NCBI GenBank assembly: GCA_038526245.1
Contig: JBCBGZ010000048.1
Location: forward strand, 1 to 20,793
DNA: 20,793 nucleotides
Direction of reading: 5' to 3'
Origin: UBA5336 sp038526245
GTDB lineage: Bacteria; Pseudomonadota; Alphaproteobacteria; Caulobacterales; Hyphomonadaceae
Shown: in pieces, positions 7,470 through 13,620 of the stretch
Layout: the number at the start of each line of letters is the position of its first letter
Numbering within the stretch: the first letter of the stretch is position 1
Translations under genes and position numbers: made by a program
Notes under the pieces: generated by a model
The model's input: only the letters and a program-made list of their open reading frames with translations
The model's database searches: none
What the model was told of the DNA's origin: nothing

Positions 7470-7976
7470 ATGACCGACTCCCCGAAGCTGGAAGCCCATA
7501 CGCTCATGCGCAAACACGCGCATACGATCATGACCGCGGTGCCCTGGGCCCGAACACTTGGCTTTGAATTGGTCTCCATCGACAAGGCTAAAGCCATGGG
7601 AAAGGTCGCGTGGCGCGAAGATCTCGTTGGTGATCCGGAAACCGGCGTCATTGCCGGCGGTGTGCTCACGGCCCTTCTGGACAATCTCTGCGGCGTGGCC
7701 GTTGGCGCCGCGCTGACCGAATTCAAATCCATGGCCACGCTGGACCTGCGCATCGATTACATGCGCCCGGCCACAAAGGGCGAAGACGTTCTGGCCGAAG
7801 CCGAGTGCTACCACATCACACGCTCCATCGCCTTTTGCCGCGCAACCGCATTTCACGGGGAAGCCCAGAACCGGATTATCGCAACAGCCACCGCCACTTT
7901 CGCGCTGAATGATCCGAGCCGTTGGGCCGGTGGCGGCATTCAGCGGGCCGTAGAAGCGGAAGGGCTTAAACCATGA
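7470..7976 (+). CDS. PaaI-type hotdog thioesterase, first of a pair
   Basis: Hotdog-fold acyl-CoA thioesterase of the PaaI/YdiI type, about 168 residues, cytoplasmic. The central helix carries GVIAGGVLTALLDN, the position of the family's HGG..LaD motif, though a His is not present before the GG pair. LDLRIDYMRPA matches the strand ending the family core. The start is uncertain: ATG at 7470 (MTDSPKLEAH) fits the family length, while ATG at 7449 would add 7 residues and overlap the inverted repeat. Neither has a strong ribosome site. Its stop overlaps the start of the second thioesterase gene (ATGA), so the two are coupled and may form a hetero-oligomer. Confidence 0.9.
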   Translation: MTDSPKLEAHTLMRKHAHTIMTAVPWARTLGFELVSIDKAKAMGKVAWREDLVGDPETGVIAGGVLTALLDNLCGVAVGAALTEFKSMATLDLRIDYMRPATKGEDVLAEAECYHITRSIAFCRATAFHGEAQNRIIATATATFALNDPSRWAGGGIQRAVEAEGLKP

Positions 7977-8401
7977 GCCGGGCCGAGGCCGTTCAGGACC
8001 TGCTGGCGCGGATTCCATTCGCCAAGACGCTGAACATGCGCTGCGAAGTCCATGGAAACGAAATGACGGCGACTTTGCCCTTTGCCGACCATCTCATTGG
8101 AAACACGGCCCTGCCAGCGCTTCATGGCGGCGCCATTGCCGCGTTTCTCGAAATTACGGCCATGGCCCAAGTCTACCTGTCGAGCGAGATCGAAAACCTT
8201 CCAAAGCCGATCGACCTGACCATCGATTATCTCAGAACGGGCCGCGCTGAAGACATGTTTGCCCGTGCCGTCCTGCGCAAACAGGGCTCGCGCATGACAT
8301 CTGTCCACGCGGAAGCCTGGCAGACCGATACAGCGAAGCCGGTGGCGGCGTTGAGAGCCCAATTCCTGGTGGCGCCCAATGCGGAAAAAAACAGCCGCTG
8401 A
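7973..8401 (+). CDS. PaaI-type hotdog thioesterase, second of a pair
   Basis: 142-residue hotdog-fold protein. ALHGGAIAAFLEITAMA holds the HGG motif with the acidic residue (E) on the central helix, and PIDLTIDYLRTGRAEDMFA gives the core strand and the family's turn. It hydrolyses acyl- or aroyl-CoA thioesters by family expectation. It overlaps the preceding hotdog gene by four bases. The two copies are clearly diverged, not a recent duplication, and the HGG is better preserved here than in the first copy. A dedicated heteromeric enzyme or two specificities under one promoter are both possible. Confidence 0.92.
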   Translation: MSRAEAVQDLLARIPFAKTLNMRCEVHGNEMTATLPFADHLIGNTALPALHGGAIAAFLEITAMAQVYLSSEIENLPKPIDLTIDYLRTGRAEDMFARAVLRKQGSRMTSVHAEAWQTDTAKPVAALRAQFLVAPNAEKNSR

Positions 8402-8466
8402 TTAACCAAGAATTTGGGATGAATGTGTTTGTTGCCCGAGGTTTACGGAAGCAGGGGCAACAGAAG

Positions 8467-10146
8467 ATGGCCGAGACAGTCTACAGCGATGCGCCACCCG
8501 CTCGCGATAGAGAACTAACGCAGTTCAAGGTTGTGATCCTCTGCTCCATCGTCTTCATCATGGCGTTGGTGCACCTCCTCTACTTCGTCACCGCCCACAC
8601 AATGGAGTGGACGACCAATCAGGAGATGCCCTACGTGCTTCGCGGGCTGGATCCTGGCTTCAACCCCCATGACTTCTTCACGAACTCGGTTGAAAACAGC
8701 CCCCGCATTGGTTTTGCGTTTGTCATCAATTGCCTTGTCGCTTTGGGCATGGATTGGGAGACGGCGTTCTACACAATGAAGGCCGCAATGGCGCTGGTCC
8801 GCCCGCTGCTGCTGTTCTTTATCGTCTTGCGTCTGGCCGAAAGCATGCTGACCACACCCCGTGCGCGCCAGCTTCTTCCCACTGTGGCTGGCGTGGCCGC
8901 GATCGCACCAACACTGATCTACTGGTATGACGGCGCATACATGATTGCGGGCTGGGATATGGTGTTCGCCAATGACGCCCTGTCGCCCATGGCCTTTGCG
9001 GCCAGTATTCTGCTTGGAGCAATCCTCGTGATTGTTTCACCGCCCTGGCGCGGATCTGTCCTTGTTACGGGCGTTCTGATGATGATGGCCGGTTTCATCC
9101 ACCCGGTTATGGGTTTGAGCGGCTGGGCCTGGATTTCAGTGTTCCTCATCGGCCTGCGTGACAAGCCCCTGAATGCGCTACGCGAAAGCGCTATACTGCT
9201 TCCTTTCGCTCTGGCCCCCGCTTTGTTCCTGCAGGTGATGTACGGCGAAACGAGTTCGACGCTGTCTGCCGAGGCCTACAGAGACATTTACGCGACCTGG
9301 CGCCACCCGTGGCACTTCGACATGTCCTACGCCATGAACCGTATGCGCGGATTGCCTTTGGTAGGCATTGTGTTCACCGCAGCCATGGCACTTGCTGTGC
9401 GGGCGAAGGCCTGGCGGCTTGTCACAATGCTTGCCCTGGTCATCAGTCTCGCAATCGGCGCGCTGGTGACCCAGTATGTCACCACAAACCTGATGGCGAT
9501 CTCACTCTTCGTCAACCTCGGCCCATCGAGAGCGGTGAACCTGCTGTGCCTCTTCCTTTTACTCGGTTTCGCCATGGCGGTTTTCGCTCAATTCCAGAAC
9601 GAGGGCGAAAAGGGCGAAGTTGCCAGAACGGCAAATGGCGCAACGCGTTTGGGCCATTCGGGCTTTTGGGTGCTTGGTGCGCTCGTATTCTCAGTCCCAA
9701 TTGCGTCCTACAACATTGCGAAGGGCGCTCCGCTGCCAGCGCAAAAGGAACTCGTCTCCTGGCTTCAGGACAATACGGACGAAGCGGACGTTGTCGCCTT
9801 CATGGACCTCAAGCCGACCCGCACGGCCGATAGCGGTCATTTTGAACCCAATGTGCTGACATCGATCATTCGGGTCTATGCAGAGCGTCCCGTCTTCTAC
9901 GACAAGACGTTCCCACTTCGCCGGCATGCGTCAATTGAATTCAGGGCGCGCCACGATACGGCGCGGGCCATGGTCACAAAGGACCTGGAAGAGTTGCGCT
10001 GCGCCGCCCAACCATTCCGGCTTGACTACGTCGTCTACGGTAAGGGCAACCCCTACACGCCGGAGACAGCACCCGACTTCACGTCCGGACCATACACGCT
10101 GTTCAAGGTCCCGCCACAAACCGGTCCGTGCCCAGCATCGTCCTGA
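8467..10146 (+). CDS. Multi-pass membrane protein, GT-C glycosyltransferase-like
   Basis: About 559 residues with roughly ten hydrophobic helices over the first 420, then a soluble C-terminal domain of about 135. The first helix is at about 22-42 (VVILCSIVFIMALVHLLYFV). The loop after it has NQEMPYVLRGLDPGFNPHDF, resembling the acidic first periplasmic loop of GT-C enzymes that use lipid-linked sugars. The C-terminal domain opens with SWLQDNTDEADVVAF, like the W-x-x-x-N-T-x-x-x-A-x-V start of soluble domains in that class. The family is not firmly recognised, so enzyme activity is inference. The start at 8467 has AGGGG 9 bases upstream; an in-frame ATG at 8419 is an alternative. It follows the thioesterase pair by 65 bases. 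Confidence 0.85.
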   Translation: MAETVYSDAPPARDRELTQFKVVILCSIVFIMALVHLLYFVTAHTMEWTTNQEMPYVLRGLDPGFNPHDFFTNSVENSPRIGFAFVINCLVALGMDWETAFYTMKAAMALVRPLLLFFIVLRLAESMLTTPRARQLLPTVAGVAAIAPTLIYWYDGAYMIAGWDMVFANDALSPMAFAASILLGAILVIVSPPWRGSVLVTGVLMMMAGFIHPVMGLSGWAWISVFLIGLRDKPLNALRESAILLPFALAPALFLQVMYGETSSTLSAEAYRDIYATWRHPWHFDMSYAMNRMRGLPLVGIVFTAAMALAVRAKAWRLVTMLALVISLAIGALVTQYVTTNLMAISLFVNLGPSRAVNLLCLFLLLGFAMAVFAQFQNEGEKGEVARTANGATRLGHSGFWVLGALVFSVPIASYNIAKGAPLPAQKELVSWLQDNTDEADVVAFMDLKPTRTADSGHFEPNVLTSIIRVYAERPVFYDKTFPLRRHASIEFRARHDTARAMVTKDLEELRCAAQPFRLDYVVYGKGNPYTPETAPDFTSGPYTLFKVPPQTGPCPASS

Positions 10147-10155
10147 TTGTCTGAC

Positions 10156-10572
10156 TTAGTCGTTTCGGATCGTCCGTTCGCGGCGCTCGTGGCGTTCCTG
10201 GGCTTCGAGGCTCAGAGTGGCCGTTGGGCGGGCTTCGAGGCGCTTTAGCGCGATGGGCTCACCGGTGTGCTCGCAATATCCATATGTCCCCTCATCGAGA
10301 CGACGGATCGCAGCATCGATCTTCGAGATCAGCTTGCGCTGACGGTCGCGGGTGCGCAGTTCCAGAGCTTTGTCACTCTCGGCGGAAGCCCGGTCCACGA
10401 GGTCTGGATGGTTCGCCGATTCTTCTCGAAGATTCGAAATGGTTTCCTTCGAGCCGTTCAGGATATCGTCCTTCCACGCCTCGAGCTTCGCCCTGAAATA
10501 CGCCTGCTGGCGGTCATTCATGAAGTCTTCGCCTTCATTGGGCACGTAGTTGTCCAGATCTGGTTTACCCAT
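10156..10572 (-). CDS. dksA: RNA polymerase-binding transcription factor DksA
   Basis: 138-residue secondary-channel regulator acting with ppGpp on rRNA and other promoters. The coiled-coil tip motif D-x-x-D-x-A is present at D57, D60 and A62 (DLVDRAS), followed by the conserved ELRTRDRQRKLISKI. The zinc-finger region reads YCEHTGEPIALKRLEARP, so only one (C100) of the four zinc cysteines known from E. coli DksA remains. This is a form seen in alphaproteobacteria. The start at 10572 (MGKPDLDNYV) has GGAG 8 bases upstream; longer in-frame extensions lack support. It converges with the membrane protein gene, whose stop is 9 bases away. Confidence 0.95.
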   Translation of the reverse strand: MGKPDLDNYVPNEGEDFMNDRQQAYFRAKLEAWKDDILNGSKETISNLREESANHPDLVDRASAESDKALELRTRDRQRKLISKIDAAIRRLDEGTYGYCEHTGEPIALKRLEARPTATLSLEAQERHERRERTIRND

Positions 10573-10597
10573 GGATCTCACTCCACTTTCTGGCGCC

Positions 10598-10626
10598 CAT
10601 ATACTCAGGCCCGTTGTCACGCGCAA
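10598..10626 (-). promoter_or_regulatory. Possible dksA promoter
   Basis: On the leftward strand TTGCGC and TATATG are separated by exactly 17 bases, ending about 25 bases before the dksA start codon. Each hexamer matches four of six consensus bases. Nearby bases 10616-10642 carry GTCAC and GTGAC arms spaced by 17, a weak inverted repeat around the -35. Confidence 0.35.
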
Positions 10627-10838
10627 TTGGCAATATTGTGACGCAATCCCGGCGCGTACTCACACTCGGGTGACGAGCAAGTTCCGCGCCGAACGAACCC
10701 GAAGTGCTTCTGGGGCCGACGCTATTCATTCCAAAACCGTCACAATGCTGCCCTGCTGAACTGAGACCTTGATTCTTGCGCCGACGGCGTGCGTATAGCC
10801 AATCATATCCCCAAAACGACAACCCTCGTGGCCCAAGC

Positions 10839-12110
10839 ATGAAATTTGGCAGACAGCAGAAGCGCTTGTCCTCCGGCTGGACACAAGCCGCCATTTTCAA
10901 CGCGATGTTGCTATTGCTGCCCGTGCTGGCTGCAAATGTTGTTTCGGGTGTGTTTGCCGCGCGCGATTTCCCTCAAACGCCGCGTCCCGCCGCGCTTGAG
11001 GCCACTCGCGCCGAGATCAAGGCTCAGTTTGTAGAGCTTGCATCCGATGGAGATCAAAAGCGGGCCTATTGGGCAAGCCTGGTCGATCTTCAATTGCGCG
11101 AGCGGAACATGCCCGCCGCACGGGGCTTCCTTCTCGCTGCACCTGAAATGCTGGACGAGCGGGACCGCGAAGCCGTGCAGCAGGCGGCGCCGCAAGCAGT
11201 TCCCTTTGGCACGCAGGACGAACAACTGGTCGGTGCGGCGCTGCTCTTCCTGCCAAACGACGTACGCGTGCGCTATGAGACGGCCAACCGCCCCGTTGGG
11301 ATGGACATGGCGGTCCCTGCTGTAGACGTTGCCGACGCAGAGCCCGAAACATCCGACGCGTTGGATGCTCTCGAAACGCCGGAACCTGTCCAGTTCTCAG
11401 CGCCCTCGGATGCGGGCTTCTCCGTTCTTGGAAACTTCGAGGACCTTGTTCGCAATGGCCAGGACTGGCTTGCAGGCGAAACCACCCAGTCCTTTTCCCT
11501 CCGTGTCACGGGGCTTGGCCTACTCACGGACCGGTTAGACCCACCCGGAACAATTGACCTGCGCGAGGCGACCTCGCTGCTCAAGGCAGCGGACCGCGCC
11601 GCACGCTTGCACCGGGACTTTCGCGAGGACCTCTCTGAGGATCTGGACGCGGCCTTGCCGGATGAAGACCTGCGCGCAGCGATGGCAGAGGCACTGTCGC
11701 CCGGTTCGACCATGGCCGAGCAAGCCGCCGCCCTGGAAGAGGCTTTTCTCGCGACTGCGCGCCAGGACGCCCTGCCCGCCATCTATGCCCAGGCGGGCCA
11801 GATCAATGAAATCGTTGACGCCACCAGCCCGGTGGCAACGCTCGCCATGCTGGAGCATGTCTCAAGCGAAACTGACCTGCGGCGGGCAAGACTGGTTGCC
11901 GAATCCGGCGGAGACAGGGCCGTCGCCCTGGAAGCCGTGATCGGTCGGAACGTGCTCTACGCGGCACGCACTGGCATTGAGCTGACCCGTGAAGACGTGC
12001 TCGAGATTATGGGCCTCGCAGCGGCGGCCATGGCGCTGTTCTGGATGGTGATGCTGAGTTTCCAACGCTATGTTCGCTCGCCCGTCCAGCCGCTGGAATA
12101 TTACGAGTAG
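10839..12110 (+). CDS. Uncharacterised protein with N- and C-terminal membrane helices
   Basis: Not recognised. From ATG 10839 (MKFGRQQKRL) it is 423 residues; an in-frame start at 10776 is less likely. A basic N-terminus leads into one hydrophobic helix (about 17-39), then a long acidic, Ala-rich, helical region of about 350 residues, and a second helix near residues 391-413 (LAAAAMALFWMVML) followed by a basic tail. With both ends basic, the large middle part is predicted to face the periplasm. There are no Cys pairs or catalytic motifs I can name. It is divergent from dksA across a 266-base gap and converges with the marC-type gene, 7 bases from its stop. Confidence 0.82.
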   Translation: MKFGRQQKRLSSGWTQAAIFNAMLLLLPVLAANVVSGVFAARDFPQTPRPAALEATRAEIKAQFVELASDGDQKRAYWASLVDLQLRERNMPAARGFLLAAPEMLDERDREAVQQAAPQAVPFGTQDEQLVGAALLFLPNDVRVRYETANRPVGMDMAVPAVDVADAEPETSDALDALETPEPVQFSAPSDAGFSVLGNFEDLVRNGQDWLAGETTQSFSLRVTGLGLLTDRLDPPGTIDLREATSLLKAADRAARLHRDFREDLSEDLDAALPDEDLRAAMAEALSPGSTMAEQAAALEEAFLATARQDALPAIYAQAGQINEIVDATSPVATLAMLEHVSSETDLRRARLVAESGGDRAVALEAVIGRNVLYAARTGIELTREDVLEIMGLAAAAMALFWMVMLSFQRYVRSPVQPLEYYE

Positions 12111-12117
12111 GCCTAAT

Positions 12118-12777
12118 TTAGCCGAGCACCTGCAGTCCGAAGGCTTCGCCGATGCCGTCGAAGAAGAGCTGCACCGAAAGGGCCGACAGGATGACACCGA
12201 GAATCCGCGTCAGAGCGCCGGCAATGCTCGGCCCCATGGCGCGCACGATGGGTCCGGCGGCCAGGAAAATCACCAGAACCAGCAACAAGTTGAGCCCGAG
12301 CGCGGCGAGAATGGCCCCTTTCTCGAACCAGTTCGACGTCTCGGCCATATAGAACATGGCCGTCGCGATCGTGCCTGGCCCGGCGATCATGGGAATTCCA
12401 ACAGGGAAAACCGATATATCGTCTGGCGGGGTGTCATGGTCCTGGTCAGAGAGGACATCCTCAGCGCGGTTCTCCCGGCGCTCGGTGCGCTTTTCGAACA
12501 CCATATCTAGGGCGATGAGAAACAACAGTACGCCGCCGGCGGCCTTGAACGCGGCAATGGAAATGTGCATCGCGCTAAGCAACCAGGCGCCGCCAAAGGC
12601 GAAGAAGAATATGATGATGGACGCAACGATTGTCGCCTTGATCGCCATGGACCGGCGATAGGCCGCGTTGCCCTGCGCCGTAAGCGTCGCAAACACGGGC
12701 GCCACCCCCACCGCATCGATGAGAACGAAGAACGTCACAAAGGACGCGGCAAAAAGAGAAAACAGTTCCGGAGACAT
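12118..12777 (-). CDS. MarC/NAAT-family integral membrane protein
   Basis: 219 residues with about six membrane helices: three in the first half (FAASFVTFFVLIDAVGVAPV; MAIKATIVASIIIFFFAFGG; AFKAAGGVLLFLIALDMVFE) and three after a charged loop at about 95-115. FPVGIPMIAGPGTIATAM (about 122-139) is the signature of the MarC family. The family's transport function is not established; members were once linked wrongly to multiple antibiotic resistance. The start at 12777 has AAGG 8 bases upstream. It lies 10 bases after the 102-residue orphan and is likely the last gene of the flbT operon. Confidence 0.93.
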   Translation of the reverse strand: MSPELFSLFAASFVTFFVLIDAVGVAPVFATLTAQGNAAYRRSMAIKATIVASIIIFFFAFGGAWLLSAMHISIAAFKAAGGVLLFLIALDMVFEKRTERRENRAEDVLSDQDHDTPPDDISVFPVGIPMIAGPGTIATAMFYMAETSNWFEKGAILAALGLNLLLVLVIFLAAGPIVRAMGPSIAGALTRILGVILSALSVQLFFDGIGEAFGLQVLG

Positions 12778-12787
12778 TGGCCGCGCC

Positions 12788-13096
12788 TTAGCGCGCGTTT
12801 CTTATGGCGTCCAGCAGCGCTTTTGCATGGCTGTCCACCATCAGCGGAACAGGTCCACGCACAGCGCTTTGTTCGGCGGCCTGCGCGACCCCGACAAGCC
12901 GGGCATGGGCAAGCAACCGCGCCAGGAAACTGTCCGGCGCATCGGCTTCCTTGAATTCCGCGAGAGCGCCGTCTCCGAGATCAACCGTTATGCCAGGCTC
13001 CAGCGCGCCCGCCTGCAAGCGCGTGACAGCCTCTTGCAGAGAGACGCATTCAGACAGCTTGCCCGATGACCAGTTCACTTCCGACCCGTCTGCCAT
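12788..13096 (-). CDS. Small uncharacterised protein downstream of flbT
   Basis: Unrecognised 102-residue soluble protein, mostly helical, without Cys, signal peptide or membrane helix. It contains ITVDLGDGALAEFKEAD in the middle and ends DSHAKALLDAIRNAR. The ATG overlaps the flbT stop (TGATG), with GAGG 7 bases upstream, so translation follows FlbT directly. In relatives flbT is usually next to flaF, but this sequence does not look like FlaF. A flagellar role is possible from position alone; it could equally belong with the MarC-type protein that follows. Confidence 0.72.
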   Translation of the reverse strand: MADGSEVNWSSGKLSECVSLQEAVTRLQAGALEPGITVDLGDGALAEFKEADAPDSFLARLLAHARLVGVAQAAEQSAVRGPVPLMVDSHAKALLDAIRNAR

Positions 13097-13491
13097 CACG
13101 CTGCCTCACCCGCCTGTACGGCCTCGGCCTGGACCAGCTTTCTGCACTTTGACAACGCGCCATAGAGATTGCCCGCCGCCAGAGCCGCGGACACGGCCAG
13201 CACCGGGTCCCGTGCTGCGCCCCTTGGCAGGGTTTTCAGCAGCGCTTCCAGCGCGTCTTGTGCCTGGACATGCAACGGGCCGGAATTTTGCCCCAGCAGA
13301 TACATCTGCATGACGGCGAAATAGGCCGCCTTGGCCGGTGTATCGACCTGTTCCGGCTGCAGGATGTCCTTCTCGCGCAGGACGCGGGCCCGGTTTTCCA
13401 GCAGCAATACGCCCCGCCGGTCGCCATTGCGCACGACGGCCCCGTTGACCACAAAGCTCTCACCGGGCTTGAGGGACAGTTTCAGGGGCAT
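13096..13491 (-). CDS. flbT: Flagellar biosynthesis repressor FlbT
   Basis: 131 residues, the normal family length, starting MPLKLSLKPGESFVVNGAVV. The blocks NGDRRGVLLLENRARVLREK and DILQPEQVDTPAKAAYFAV are diagnostic of FlbT. In Caulobacter FlbT acts after transcription, binding flagellin mRNA leaders and promoting their decay until the hook is complete. The open frame runs upstream to 13974, but that part is antisense to the TIR gene; I place the start at 13491, where GGAG lies 12 bases upstream. It begins an operon with a 102-residue orphan and a MarC-type gene. No flagellin or flaF is in the window. Confidence 0.93.
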   Translation of the reverse strand: MPLKLSLKPGESFVVNGAVVRNGDRRGVLLLENRARVLREKDILQPEQVDTPAKAAYFAVMQMYLLGQNSGPLHVQAQDALEALLKTLPRGAARDPVLAVSAALAAGNLYGALSKCRKLVQAEAVQAGEAA

Positions 13492-13520
13492 GGGGCGTGC
13501 GCGCTCCGGGAATTCTGCTA

Positions 13521-13538
13521 CAATTCGAGAACAAATTG
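13521..13538. promoter_or_regulatory. Inverted repeat in the flbT / TIR-Sel1 divergent gap
   Basis: CAATT-N8-AATTG lies near the middle of the 129-base intergenic region. On the rightward strand TACAAT (13519-13524), a good -10-like hexamer, overlaps its left arm, but no clear -35 is seen. It could be an operator shared by the two divergent genes. A TGGCAC at 13574-13579 lacks the second half of a sigma-54 promoter. Confidence 0.25.
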
Positions 13539-13620
13539 CCCCGATTTCATTAACCCTTTGTTTCGCGCCCTGTAGATGGCACTCTGAAATAGGTGAGCGG
13601 AGACTTGCAGCGGGGATGCA

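Noticed and set aside
6553..7473. 306-residue open frame on the + strand
   Set aside because: It is antisense to the flavin monooxygenase, which carries all family motifs; no domain or ribosome site supports the + frame.
10573..10838. Possible small RNA or tRNA between dksA and the divergent gene
   Set aside because: No cloverleaf or strong stem-loop with a terminator was found; only promoter-like elements and a weak GTCAC/GTGAC pair are visible.
13574..13600. TGGCAC as a sigma-54 promoter upstream of the TIR gene
   Set aside because: The second element (TTGC at the required spacing) is absent on both strands.
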